From positions 1 through 64,000 of the forward strand of contig NZ_BBJR01000045.1 of NCBI RefSeq assembly GCF_000739875.1: a stretch of DNA of 64,000 nt, given 5' to 3'. A program made the position numbers and the translations under genes. This document shows positions 26,381 through 34,956 of the stretch, piece by piece; position 1 is the stretch's first letter; every line of letters begins with the position of its first letter. A model generated the notes under the pieces. It had not been told where the DNA came from and made no database searches. It saw only the letters and a list, made by a program, of their open reading frames with translations. Origin of the DNA: Comamonas aquatica NBRC 14918 (GTDB lineage Bacteria; Pseudomonadota; Gammaproteobacteria; Burkholderiales; Burkholderiaceae_C).

Positions 26381-27511
26381 ATGTCCTTCATCGTCACACC
26401 ACAAACCATGCACTTTCCGGATGCGCTGCCGCTGCAAAGCGGCAAGCACATTCGTGACTACACCCTTGCGTACGAGACCTATGGCACGCTGAATGCCGAC
26501 CGCTCCAACGCCATCCTGGTCTGCCATGCGCTGAATGCCTCGCACCACGTGGCGGGCGTGTACGCCGGCCAGCCCAAGAGCGAGGGCTGGTGGGACAACA
26601 TGATCGGCCCCGGAAAGTCCGTGGACACCAACAAGTTCTTCGTCATCGGCGTCAACAACCTGGGCTCCTGCTTTGGTTCGACTGGCCCCATGCACACGAA
26701 CCCGGAGACCGGCGCGGTCTACGGCTCCAGCTTTCCCGTGCTGACGGTGGAGGACTGGGTCAATGCCCAGGCGCTGCTGCTCGATCGCTTGGGCGTCGCA
26801 CAACTGGCCGCCGTGCTGGGCGGCAGCCTGGGGGGCATGCAGGCCCTGAGCTGGACCCTGCAGTATCCCGAGCGCATGCGCCACGCCGTGGTGGTGGCCA
26901 GTGCGCCCAATCTGAACGCCGAGAACATCGCCTTCAACGAGGTGGCGCGCCGCGCCATCGTCACCGACCCGGACTTCCACGGCGGTGATTTCTACGCCCA
27001 CGGCGTGGTGCCGCAGCGCGGGCTGCGCATCGCCCGCATGATCGGCCACATCACCTACCTGAGCGACGATGTGATGAACCAGAAGTTCGGCCGCGCCCTG
27101 CGCAACGGCCCCGACATCCAGTTCACCACCCAGGACATCGAGTTCGAGATCGAGAGCTACCTGCGCTACCAGGGCGACAAGTTCAGCGGCTACTTCGACG
27201 CCAACACCTACCTGCTGATCACACGTGCGCTGGACTACTTTGACCCTGCCAAGAAGTACGGCGGCAGCCTGAAGGCGGCGCTGACCCGCAGTCTGGCCAA
27301 GTTCTTCCTGGTCAGCTTCACCACCGACTGGCGCTTTGCGCCGGGGCGCAGCCGCGAGATCGTGCAGGCCCTGCTGCAGAACGGGCGCGACGTCAGCTAT
27401 GCCGAGATCGACGCGCCCCATGGGCACGACGCCTTCCTGCTCGACGACCCCCGCTATCTGGCCGCGATGCGCGCCTACTTTGACGGCATTGCCAAGGAGT
27501 TCTCCGCATGA
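26381..27511 (+). CDS. metX: Homoserine O-acetyl/succinyltransferase MetX
   Basis: MetX activates homoserine for methionine synthesis. The 376-residue protein is an alpha/beta hydrolase: oxyanion-loop region [16 protein letters not shown] near residue 45, nucleophile Ser in [20 protein letters not shown] near 145, Asp in [16 protein letters not shown] near 312, His in [11 protein letters not shown] near 345. Betaproteobacterial MetX often uses succinyl-CoA; the substrate cannot be fixed from sequence by eye. ATG 26381 ([15 protein letters not shown]) was chosen by family length; ATG 26366 would lie inside the terminator stem. It overlaps metW by 4 bases. Confidence 0.96.
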   Translation: MSFIVTPQTMHFPDALPLQSGKHIRDYTLAYETYGTLNADRSNAILVCHALNASHHVAGVYAGQPKSEGWWDNMIGPGKSVDTNKFFVIGVNNLGSCFGSTGPMHTNPETGAVYGSSFPVLTVEDWVNAQALLLDRLGVAQLAAVLGGSLGGMQALSWTLQYPERMRHAVVVASAPNLNAENIAFNEVARRAIVTDPDFHGGDFYAHGVVPQRGLRIARMIGHITYLSDDVMNQKFGRALRNGPDIQFTTQDIEFEIESYLRYQGDKFSGYFDANTYLLITRALDYFDPAKKYGGSLKAALTRSLAKFFLVSFTTDWRFAPGRSREIVQALLQNGRDVSYAEIDAPHGHDAFLLDDPRYLAAMRAYFDGIAKEFSA

Positions 27512-28092
27512 GCGCGACCCCCACCATGCAAGCATTGGCACAGCTGGTGCCCCAGGGCGCCCGCGTGCTGGATCTGGGCTGCGGCGATGGCAGCTTCCTG
27601 CAGTACCTGCAGCGCGAGCGGGGCTGCACCGGCTATGGCGTGGAGATCGATGACGCCAACGTGCTGGCCTGTGTGCAGCGCGGCATCAACGTGCTGCAGC
27701 TGAACCTGGACGACGGCCTGGCCATCTTCGAGGACAACAGCTTCGACATGGTGCTGCAGATCAACACGCTGCAGCATCTGCGCAACACCGAAACCATGCT
27801 GCGCGAGACCGCGCGCGTGGGCCGCATGAGCGTGGTCAGCTTTCCCAACTTTGCGCACTGGCCCAACCGCTTCTCGGTGCTGCGCGGGCGCATGCCGGTG
27901 ACGCGCCACCTGCCCTACCAGTGGTACGACACACCCAACATCCGCGTGGGCACGTTCAAGGACTTCGAGGTGCTGGCGCACAAGAACCGGCTGCACGTGG
28001 TCGATGCCTTTGGTCTGCGCGAAGGCCAGGTCATCCGCAGCTGGCCCAATCTGCGCGCCAGCACGGCCGTGTTCTGCCTGGAGCGGGGCTAG
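27508..28092 (+). CDS. metW: MetW methyltransferase-like partner of MetX
   Basis: MetW is a small SAM-methyltransferase fold protein that is almost always next to metX and is needed for its activity in some bacteria. The 194-residue protein shows the SAM-binding loop [17 protein letters not shown] near residue 20, and the family-specific [20 protein letters not shown] near 111 and [16 protein letters not shown] near 137. Its ATG overlaps the metX stop (ATGA). Confidence 0.95.
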   Translation: MSATPTMQALAQLVPQGARVLDLGCGDGSFLQYLQRERGCTGYGVEIDDANVLACVQRGINVLQLNLDDGLAIFEDNSFDMVLQINTLQHLRNTETMLRETARVGRMSVVSFPNFAHWPNRFSVLRGRMPVTRHLPYQWYDTPNIRVGTFKDFEVLAHKNRLHVVDAFGLREGQVIRSWPNLRASTAVFCLERG

Positions 28093-28230
28093 GCGCGACC
28101 GTGGGCGGGCCGGCTGCGCGCCGGCATGACCCCGGTGCCCTCGGGGTGAGCGGGAGGGCCGCGGCGACGCGGGGGGCCACCAACCGACCAGCGTCAAAGC
28201 GGCGGCGGTGCAATTTCCCATAATGCAACC

Positions 28231-29046
28231 ATGCCCCGCTGTGCCGCCAACCTCTCGCTGATGTACACCGAGCTGCCTTTCCTGGCCCGCTTCGGTGCGG
28301 CCGCCCGGGACGGCTTCCGGGCGGTGGAATACCTGTTTCCCTATGCCTACGCGGCCGAGGAGCTGGCGCAGCAGCTGGCGCAGCATGGCCTGCAGCAGGT
28401 GCTGTTCAACGCCCCGGCCGGGGGCGGGAATCTGGCGGAGATGGCCCAGGCCTGGGAGGCCGGGCGGCGCGGCAGCCTGTGCATTCCCGGGGAAGAGGTC
28501 CACTTTCGCGAAGGTGTCTGGCATGCCCTGCACTACGCCCAGGTGCTGGGCTGCCCGCGCATCCACGTCATGGCCGGCCTGGTGCCGCACACGCTGGCGC
28601 GCGAAGTCCTGGTCAGCACGGCCCACGAAAACCTGCGCTGGGCGGCGCAGGCCGCCGCCGACGTGGAGGTGCTGGTTGCGCCGATCAATGGGCGCGACAT
28701 GCCGGGCTATTTTCTGCAGACACAGGACCAAGCCCACAGCCTGGTGCAGACCGTGGCGGCGCCCAACCTGAAGGTGCAGATGAATCTGTACCACTGCCAG
28801 GTCATGGAGGGCGATGTGGCCACCAAGCTGCGCACCTACCTGCCCACGGGGCGCGTCGGGCACATCCAGGTGGCGGGCGTGCCGGAGGGGCACGAGCCGG
28901 ATGGGGGCGAGCTGCACTATCCCTATCTGTTCGACCTCATTGATGCCCTGGGCTACAGCGGCTGGGTGGGCTGTGCATACCGCCCGCGCCACGGTACCAG
29001 CCAGGGGCTGGTCTGGATGGCGCACCCCGCCTGCCGCATGGGCTGA
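28231..29046 (+). CDS. Hydroxypyruvate isomerase (Hyi/OtnI) family protein
   Basis: The 271-residue protein is a xylose-isomerase-like TIM barrel of the Hyi/OtnI family, which interconvert hydroxypyruvate and tartronate semialdehyde or 2-oxo-tetronates. N-terminal MPRCAANLSLMYTELPFLAR is characteristic; Glu and His metal ligands appear in LVAPINGRDMPGYFLQT near residue 150, MNLYHCQVMEGD near 188 and GHIQVAGVPEGHEPD near 210. There is no glyoxylate operon around it, so the true substrate is uncertain. A CATAAT sits 7 bases before the ATG, suggesting a very short leader. Confidence 0.85.
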   Translation: MPRCAANLSLMYTELPFLARFGAAARDGFRAVEYLFPYAYAAEELAQQLAQHGLQQVLFNAPAGGGNLAEMAQAWEAGRRGSLCIPGEEVHFREGVWHALHYAQVLGCPRIHVMAGLVPHTLAREVLVSTAHENLRWAAQAAADVEVLVAPINGRDMPGYFLQTQDQAHSLVQTVAAPNLKVQMNLYHCQVMEGDVATKLRTYLPTGRVGHIQVAGVPEGHEPDGGELHYPYLFDLIDALGYSGWVGCAYRPRHGTSQGLVWMAHPACRMG

Positions 29047-29106
29047 GGGCGCGGAGGCCACGCGGTGTGACCATCGTGGTGGCCAAAGATCCGTGAAAAA
29101 GTGAGC

Positions 29107-29190
29107 GTGTGGCGCGCGTTTTGCCTTGATTTCAGGCGATAAACCATCTGAAATTGGCTTGGAATGCGCGCCAGCTGCTCCTTTTTTGAG
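29107..29190 (+). repeat. Dispersed hairpin element, copy A
   Basis: About 84 bases with an inverted GGCGCGCG ... CGCGCC core and the end CAGCTGCTCCTTTTTTGAG. It shares this end and overall plan with the elements at 50.7 kb (inverted) and 61.4 kb. It follows the Hyi-family gene and may terminate it. Confidence 0.6.
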
Positions 29191-29201
29191 TGCCTGCGGC
29201 C

Positions 29202-30188
29202 TTACTTGAGCCAGCCGCGCTTGCGGAAGTACAGCATGGGCCCCACGGCGCTGAGCACCATCAGCAGCAGCACGTAGACGTAGCCGTATTCCCATTCCAG
29301 CTCGGGCATGACGCGGAAGTTCATGCCGTAGACGCTGGCGATCAGCGTGGGGGGCAGCAGGGCCACGCTGGCCACCGAGAAGATCTTGATGATCTTGTTC
29401 TGGTTGATGTTCAGGAAACCGACGGTGGCGTCCATCAGGAAGTTGATCTTGTCGAACAGGAAGGCCGTGTGGCTGTCCAGCGACTCGATGTCGCGCAGGA
29501 TCTGGCGTGCGTCCTCGAACTGCTCGGCATTCAGCATCTTGCTGCGCATCATGAAGCTGACGGCGCGGCGCGTGTCCAGCATGTTGCGGCGGATGCGGCC
29601 GTTCAGGTCCTCCTGGCGCGCGATGTCGGCCAGCACGGTCTGGGCGTCGCTGTCGGTGACGTTGCCGTCCAGCACCTGGGCGCTGACCTTTTTCAGGTCG
29701 TCGTAGATGCCTTCCAGCGTGTCGGCGGAGTATTCGGCGTCGGCGTCGAAGAGCTTGAGCAGCACTTCCTTGGCCTCTTCGATCAGTCCGGGCGCGCGGC
29801 GTGCACGCAGGCGCAGCAGGCGGAAGACCGGGATGTCTTCCTCGTGGATGGAAAACAGCACGCCGCAGCTTTTCAGCTCGGTGTTGTGCTGGTTCAGGAT
29901 GAAGGCCACGCGCACGCTGCGTGGGTCATCCTCGTCGTCCACCAAGAAGTCGCTGCGGATGTGCAGCTCGCCGTTGTCTTCCTCATAGAAGCGGGCGGAC
30001 TCCTCGATGTCCTCGTCGGTCGCGTCTTCGGGAATCGACAGACCGTAGTGCTGCTTGATCCAGCGCTTTTCCTCGAGGGTGGGCGACTCCAGGTCAACCC
30101 AGATGGGCTGGAACTGCTTGAGTTCTTCCAGCGATTCGATCTCTTCCTGGACCAGACGGCCATTGGACAGCGAAAAGATATTGAGCAT
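29202..30188 (-). CDS. corA: Magnesium/cobalt transporter CorA
   Basis: CorA is a pentameric Mg2+ channel of the inner membrane. The 328-residue protein has the large N-terminal cytoplasmic domain and two C-terminal helices: IIKIFSVASVALLPPTLIA, then the selectivity signature YGMNFRVMPEL near residue 290, then YVLLLMVLSAVGPMLYFRKRG. The length and the YGMN motif are diagnostic. A clear ribosome-binding site (GGGAGAG) precedes the ATG. No Mg2+ riboswitch was recognised in the 200-base upstream gap. Confidence 0.96.
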   Translation of the reverse strand: MLNIFSLSNGRLVQEEIESLEELKQFQPIWVDLESPTLEEKRWIKQHYGLSIPEDATDEDIEESARFYEEDNGELHIRSDFLVDDEDDPRSVRVAFILNQHNTELKSCGVLFSIHEEDIPVFRLLRLRARRAPGLIEEAKEVLLKLFDADAEYSADTLEGIYDDLKKVSAQVLDGNVTDSDAQTVLADIARQEDLNGRIRRNMLDTRRAVSFMMRSKMLNAEQFEDARQILRDIESLDSHTAFLFDKINFLMDATVGFLNINQNKIIKIFSVASVALLPPTLIASVYGMNFRVMPELEWEYGYVYVLLLMVLSAVGPMLYFRKRGWLK

Positions 30189-30391
30189 GCAGCTCTCCCA
30201 AATGTTGTTGTGGCTTTGGCGGGGATGCAGGGTGCGCTTCCAATCCTTCCGCGTCGGCCATCGGGCACTGGGAGAGGATGGAAGCTACCAACTAGGGTAG
30301 GTTTCCACGGAGTTATCTCCAAAATATGACAAGCCCTCGATTATGCCGGGCATCCTGGTGGACAGGGGGCCGGGGCCTTTCGGGCGCAGGC

Positions 30392-31201
30392 TCAGGGCGC
30401 CGGGGGGGGGCGCAGCGCGTGGGCGCGGCACAGATCGGCCCAGGCGGCCGGCTTGGCGTGCGGTGAACGCAACAGGTAGGCCGGGTCGTAGCTGACCACG
30501 GTGGGCGTGCCGTGCAGCTGGTGCACCTGGGCGCGCAGGCGGCCCAGGGCTTCCTCGCTGCCCAGCACGGCGCGGGCCGCATGCAGGCCCAGCACCAGCA
30601 CGCGGGCCGGGCGGGTGTGCTGCAGGCAGTGCGGCAGGGACTGGTCCAGCGGCTGCCATTCCACCGCCTCGGCGGCCAGGCCGGCGGCCGACAAGGCTTC
30701 GCTGCCGGGGCGCTGCACCCCGGCGATCCAGACATGGGCGCTGTGGTGCAGGCGCAGGGCGCGCAGCATGTTGTCCAGCAGCTTGCCGCTGTCCCCGGTC
30801 AGCGGGGCGCCGGGGTGCGGGCCTTCCCAGATCACCAGCCAGCCATCGTCGGCGCTGCCGCCACCGGCCTGGGGATAGGCCTGCACGGCAGGGGCCATGC
30901 GCCAGGCCGTGGCTGGTGCGGCCTCGGCCTCCGAGGCGGGTACCGCCTGGGCACGGGGCTGCGGCGCAGGCGCTGCCGCCGCCACCGCGGGGGCGACGGG
31001 CGTGGGGGCTGCAGTGGGCGCTGGGGGCGTGGCAGGGTGTGCGGCGACCGCGGGTGCCGCCACCGGGTCCGCCACGGCCACCACCGCGACGGCCGGGGCC
31101 GCCGCGGGCACGGGAGCCCCCGCTGCGGGCTTGGGCCACCAGATGGTGATGCCCATGTCCTGCAGCATGGCGCGTTGGCGGGTGTCGAGGTTCAGGGCCA
31201 T
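30392..31201 (-). CDS. Degenerate uracil-DNA-glycosylase-like protein
   Basis: The 269-residue protein sits after tsaB-rimI, where Burkholderiales often carry a family 4 uracil-DNA-glycosylase-like gene. The C-terminal 150 residues keep parts of that fold: LTGDSGKLLDNMLRALRL near residue 132 matches the G-x-A-G-x-LL-D motif, and VSYDPAYLLRSPHAK near 243 is the late motif. The catalytic GEAPG is not present (it reads WEGPHPGAP), and only two cysteines remain instead of four for the Fe-S cluster. The N-terminal 110 residues are Ala/Pro low-complexity. A catalytic glycosylase is therefore doubtful. It overlaps rimI by 10 bases. Confidence 0.75.
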   Translation of the reverse strand: MALNLDTRQRAMLQDMGITIWWPKPAAGAPVPAAAPAVAVVAVADPVAAPAVAAHPATPPAPTAAPTPVAPAVAAAAPAPQPRAQAVPASEAEAAPATAWRMAPAVQAYPQAGGGSADDGWLVIWEGPHPGAPLTGDSGKLLDNMLRALRLHHSAHVWIAGVQRPGSEALSAAGLAAEAVEWQPLDQSLPHCLQHTRPARVLVLGLHAARAVLGSEEALGRLRAQVHQLHGTPTVVSYDPAYLLRSPHAKPAAWADLCRAHALRPPPAP

Positions 31202-31701
31202 AGGGACATGCTCATCAAGATGGCGGTTTCACGTTCGCCATGGTGCACCGGATAGTACTTCTTGCGCGCCCCCACCTGGGCAAATCCATAGTGTTCGTAC
31301 AAACGGCGTGCGCGCTGGTTGCTTTCGCGCACCTCCAGCCACAGCCACTGGGCGTGGGCGGTGTGGCGGCTCCAGTCGCACAGGGCCCCCAGCAGCGTGC
31401 GGGCCAGGCCCTGGCCCTGGTGCAGCGGCGAGACCGTGAGGTTCAGCAGGTGCACCTCGTCCAGGATCTGCATGGCGACAAAGTAGCCCAGCACGGTGTC
31501 CCCGTCCAGCAGCACCTGCGCGTGGTAGCCGCTGCGCAGCGCATCGGCAAAGTTGCCGCGGGACCACGGGTGGGTGAAGGCCACGTTCTCAATGGTCAGG
31601 ATGCTGTCCAGCAGCTCCTCGGTCATGGGCTGCAGCGCGCAGGGCGGGGCCAGCGGCGGCACCGCAGGCGCGGGGAGCGGCGAGGGCTGGCGGTGCATCA
31701 T
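31192..31701 (-). CDS. rimI: Ribosomal protein S18 alanine N-acetyltransferase RimI
   Basis: RimI is a GNAT enzyme that acetylates the N-terminus of S18. The 169-residue protein has the acetyl-CoA loop VSPLHQGQGLARTLLGALC near residue 89 and the C-terminal WLEVRESNQRARRLYEHYGF near 122, both diagnostic. It carries an extra Pro-rich N-terminus of about 22 residues. It overlaps tsaB by 4 bases and the UDG-like gene by 10. Confidence 0.93.
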   Translation of the reverse strand: MMHRQPSPLPAPAVPPLAPPCALQPMTEELLDSILTIENVAFTHPWSRGNFADALRSGYHAQVLLDGDTVLGYFVAMQILDEVHLLNLTVSPLHQGQGLARTLLGALCDWSRHTAHAQWLWLEVRESNQRARRLYEHYGFAQVGARKKYYPVHHGERETAILMSMSLWP

Positions 31702-32396
31702 GCGTGCGGGGCGGGTTGGCTGGCGGCCCGTGCGGCTTCACGCTCGGCCGTGGTCAGGGCCACCTTATCGCGGATGTACAGCGGTAGGGCGTAGGAAGCG
31801 TCCACCAAGTGACCGTCGGCCATCAGCCGCGGTGCCAGGCGCAGCAGGGCGGTGGCCGTGGGCAGGGCCACACGGTGTGTCGCCTGGGGCGCCAGGCGCT
31901 CGGCATAGGCGGCCTGGGCGTTGCCCACCACGCTCAGCCCTTCAGGCACCTGCAGGGCCTCGGGGGCGCACAGACCCAGGGCGTGCGTGGCGTGCCAGAG
32001 GCCATTGGCCCAGCGGTAGCCGGCGTGGTAGACCTCGGACATGCGCGCGTCCAGCACCGCCATGACGTCGGTCAGGCCATGCTGCTCGCGGGCCTCTTCG
32101 GCCACAGCCAGCAGGGTGTCGACGGGCAGCAGCGGCTTGCCGGCCCCCAGTGCCAGCCCCTGGGCAATCGCGCAGGCGGTGCGCAGGCCGGTGAAGGACC
32201 CCGGCCCACGGCCGAAGGCGATGGCATCCAAATCCGCGAACTGCAGGCCCAGCGCCTGCAGGCCTTGCTGGATGCTGGGCAGCAAGGTGGCCGAGGAGTT
32301 GGCGCCGCCGGCCGCCTGGTGCTGCCACAGCGCTGTCCCGCGCTGCAGGGCGATGAACAAGGTGTCGGTGCTGGTGTCGAAGGCAAGCAGATTCAT
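31698..32396 (-). CDS. tsaB: tRNA threonylcarbamoyladenosine biosynthesis protein TsaB
   Basis: TsaB is the ASKHA-fold partner of TsaD in making t6A37 of tRNA. The 232-residue protein starts MNLLAFDTSTDTLFIALQRG and has the conserved FGRGPGSFTGLRTACAIAQG near residue 64. Start 32396 (MNLLAFDTS) was chosen over a longer frame because the family begins with this strand. The threonylcarbamoyl-AMP synthase for the same pathway is encoded separately at 37.7 kb. First gene of the tsaB-rimI-UDG-like operon. Confidence 0.95.
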   Translation of the reverse strand: MNLLAFDTSTDTLFIALQRGTALWQHQAAGGANSSATLLPSIQQGLQALGLQFADLDAIAFGRGPGSFTGLRTACAIAQGLALGAGKPLLPVDTLLAVAEEAREQHGLTDVMAVLDARMSEVYHAGYRWANGLWHATHALGLCAPEALQVPEGLSVVGNAQAAYAERLAPQATHRVALPTATALLRLAPRLMADGHLVDASYALPLYIRDKVALTTAEREAARAASQPAPHA

Positions 32397-32536
32397 GGGG
32401 TGGGCGGCCAGGGCAGAGGGCGCACGCGGTGGCGCCAAAGCTGCGAATTATCGGCCGGTGGCGGCGCGCGTGTGCGGGCCCTGGCGCAAACCCGCGTGGC
32501 GCACGCTGGCCGGTGCAGCCCCTACACTTTGCGGCT

Positions 32537-33976
32537 ATGTCTGAACGTATGTGGTGGCGCAGCATGCGCCTGGGGGTGGCGGGCGGGGTGCTCGCCGCCG
32601 GTGGTGGGGCGCTGGCCCAGTCCTTGCCGGCGCCGGTGGAGGCCGCGCTGGCGCGGGCGCAGATTCCACGCGAGGCCGTGTCCATCTATGCCGCGCCGGT
32701 CGAGGTGCAGCAACCGGTGCGCCTGGCGTGGCAGACCCGCACGGCGATGAACCCGGCCTCGGTCATGAAGCTGGTGACCACCTATGCCGCCCTGGAGCAA
32801 TTGGGCCCGGCCTACGTCTGGCGCACGCCGGTCTATCTGGATGGCGTGGTGGACCAGGGCGCATTCCGGGGCACGGTCTACATCCAGGGCGCGGGCGATC
32901 CCAAGCTGGTGTCCGAGCGGCTGTGGCTGCTGCTGGGGCGCCTGCAGGGCATGGGGGTCAAGGTCATCGTCGGCGATGTGGTGCTGGACCACAGCGCGTT
33001 CCAGGTCTCCGGCCACGATGCGGCGGCCTTCGACAACGAACCCTTCCGGCCCTACAACGCGGGCCCCGACGCCCTGCTGATCAACTACAAGACCCAGGTG
33101 CTGGGCTTCATCCCGGACCCGGCCGCGGGCGTGGCGCGCATCCATTACGAGCTGCCGATGGCGGGCGTGCAGGCGCCGGCCAGCGTGCCCCTGGCCCCGA
33201 CCGGCACGGCCTGCGGCGACTGGCGCACCCAGTTGCAGGCCGACTGGAGCGACCCGCAGCGCATCCAGCTGCTGGGCCGCTACCCGGCCAGCTGTGGCGA
33301 CAAGAACTGGCCCGTGGCCCTGGCCGGCCCCGAGCGCTTTGCCGCGCGGGCCGTGGAGGGCATGTGGCGCAGCATGGGCGGGCAGATCACCGGCCGCGTG
33401 CGCGATGGCCAGGTGCCGCCGGGCCTGAAACCCGCCTGGGACAGCGTTTCGCCCGCCCTGGGCGAGGTGGTGCGCGACATCAACAAGTTCAGCAACAACG
33501 TGATGACGCAGCAGCTGCTGCTGACCCTGGGCAAGGAACGCATGGGCGTGGGCAGCTTTGATGCCGGGCGCACGGCCCTGTCCCAGTGGTGGCAGCTGCG
33601 CTGGGCGGCGGCCGAGATGCCGGTGGTGGACAACGGCGCGGGCCTCAGCCGCAACGCCCGCATCAGCGCCCAGGCCTTGGGGCGCATGCTGCAGGCGGCC
33701 TGGCATTCGGCGGTGATGCCGGAGTTCGTGGCCTCGCTGCCGATTTCCGGCACGGACGGCACCTTGCGCCGCAGCAAGGCCAGCGCCAACGCCCACCTGA
33801 AGACCGGCTCGCTGCGCGATGTGAACAGCCTGGCGGGCTATGTGCATGGCTACAGCGGCCAGCGCTATGTGCTGGTGGCCATGGTCAACCACCCGAATGC
33901 CGGGGCCGCCCGACCGGTGCTGGATGCCTTGGTGGACTGGGTAGCCCAGGACGGGGCGGCCGTGGCGCAACGCTGA
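32537..33976 (+). CDS. dacB: D-alanyl-D-alanine carboxypeptidase/endopeptidase DacB (PBP4)
   Basis: DacB trims and cuts peptidoglycan cross-links in the periplasm. The 479-residue protein has an N-terminal signal peptide ending near ALAQ and the three penicillin-binding motifs in order: S-x-x-K in NPASVMKLVTTYAAL near residue 77, S-x-N in NKFSNNVMTQQLL near 320, and K-T-G in AHLKTGSLRDVNSL near 420. The large insertion between motifs 1 and 2 is typical of type-C PBP4. ATG 32537 follows directly after TACACT, hinting at a short leader. The end meets a convergent gene at a shared terminator. Confidence 0.95.
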   Translation: MSERMWWRSMRLGVAGGVLAAGGGALAQSLPAPVEAALARAQIPREAVSIYAAPVEVQQPVRLAWQTRTAMNPASVMKLVTTYAALEQLGPAYVWRTPVYLDGVVDQGAFRGTVYIQGAGDPKLVSERLWLLLGRLQGMGVKVIVGDVVLDHSAFQVSGHDAAAFDNEPFRPYNAGPDALLINYKTQVLGFIPDPAAGVARIHYELPMAGVQAPASVPLAPTGTACGDWRTQLQADWSDPQRIQLLGRYPASCGDKNWPVALAGPERFAARAVEGMWRSMGGQITGRVRDGQVPPGLKPAWDSVSPALGEVVRDINKFSNNVMTQQLLLTLGKERMGVGSFDAGRTALSQWWQLRWAAAEMPVVDNGAGLSRNARISAQALGRMLQAAWHSAVMPEFVASLPISGTDGTLRRSKASANAHLKTGSLRDVNSLAGYVHGYSGQRYVLVAMVNHPNAGAARPVLDALVDWVAQDGAAVAQR

Positions 33977-33993
33977 GTCGTGTGCCCGGGGTA

Positions 33994-34022
33994 GAAAAAA
34001 ACCGGCCCCAGGCCGGTTTTTT
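33994..34022. terminator. Bidirectional terminator between dacB and the GDPD gene
   Basis: CCGGCC-CCA-GGCCGG with A8 to the left and T6 to the right. Confidence 0.92.
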
Positions 34023-34042
34023 CATGGCGCGGCCCGTGCGGC

Positions 34043-34954
34043 TCAGCCCACCACCTGGGCGCAGAAGCTGGCCGGGTCGCCGTCGATGATGGCCCCCGTG
34101 GGCAGCAGGCCGCGCTCGCGCAGCAGGCGGCGCAGGTCCTGGGCGTGTTCGCGGTCGCCGCGCAGGCTGTAGGTGAACACGGGCATGCCGATGTGCGCCG
34201 CATCGGCAAACAGGTTCGGGTTGGCGCGCAGCGAGTAGATGTCCACGTGCAGGCCCACGGGCTTGCCGACCTCGCGCTGCAGCTGGCCCAGCACCTTGGG
34301 TGAGATGTCCGGGCTCTTGAGCAGGTGTGCGCGCGAGGCGGTGCGCTTGTCGCTCAGCGCGATGCTCACCTTGTCGGTGGCCACGGCACCCAGGTAGGCC
34401 TGGGCATCGAGCTTGCGCACGCACTTGAGGTGGTCGAACTCGGTGGCGCTGATGGTCCACTGGCCGGACGGCAACTGGCCCAGCAGTTCACCGACCACGG
34501 CCTCGGCCGCCTGGCAGTTGCGGTGCTCTTCCTTGATTTCCACATTCAGCACCTTGCCGCTGCGCTGCACGGCGGGCAGCAGGTCACGCAGGAAGGGCGC
34601 GGTCTCGCCGGTGAGCTTGCCGTCGCGGTCGCGCAGGCGCACCTCGCGCCAGGCTTCGCTGGGCAGCTGGCGCACGGCCCGGCCCTTGATGCTGGTGGTG
34701 CGGGTGGTCAGTGCATCGTGGTGCACGGCCAGGCCGCCATCGGCCAGGGTCTGCACATCGATCTCGGCGCCCTCCCAGCTGCCGCGCACGGCCGCTTCCA
34801 CGGCGGAGCGGCTGTTTTCCGGATGGCCGGGGGCACCCCGGTGGGCGAACAGTTCCATGCCCAGGCAGGCGGCCTGGGCCGTGGGAAGCAGGCTGAGGGA
34901 CACGCACAGCAGGCCCAGGCTGCGCAGGAGGGGGGGGCGGGAGGAAACTGGCAT
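34043..34954 (-). CDS. Secreted glycerophosphodiester phosphodiesterase family protein
   Basis: The 303-residue protein has a signal peptide (LLRSLGLLCVSLSLLPTAQA) and a GDPD TIM barrel. The N-terminal FAHRGAPGHPENSRSAVEAA near residue 36 contains the catalytic HRG and the metal-binding E of PEN; GAEIDVQTLADGGLAVHHDA near 65 has the E-x-D and the second catalytic His; NVEIKEEH near 143 gives the third Glu. The substrate is unknown. It lies 2 bases after a membrane protein of unknown function on the same strand, and is the last gene of that operon. Confidence 0.88.
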   Translation of the reverse strand: MPVSSRPPLLRSLGLLCVSLSLLPTAQAACLGMELFAHRGAPGHPENSRSAVEAAVRGSWEGAEIDVQTLADGGLAVHHDALTTRTTSIKGRAVRQLPSEAWREVRLRDRDGKLTGETAPFLRDLLPAVQRSGKVLNVEIKEEHRNCQAAEAVVGELLGQLPSGQWTISATEFDHLKCVRKLDAQAYLGAVATDKVSIALSDKRTASRAHLLKSPDISPKVLGQLQREVGKPVGLHVDIYSLRANPNLFADAAHIGMPVFTYSLRGDREHAQDLRRLLRERGLLPTGAIIDGDPASFCAQVVG

Positions 34955-34956
34955 GA

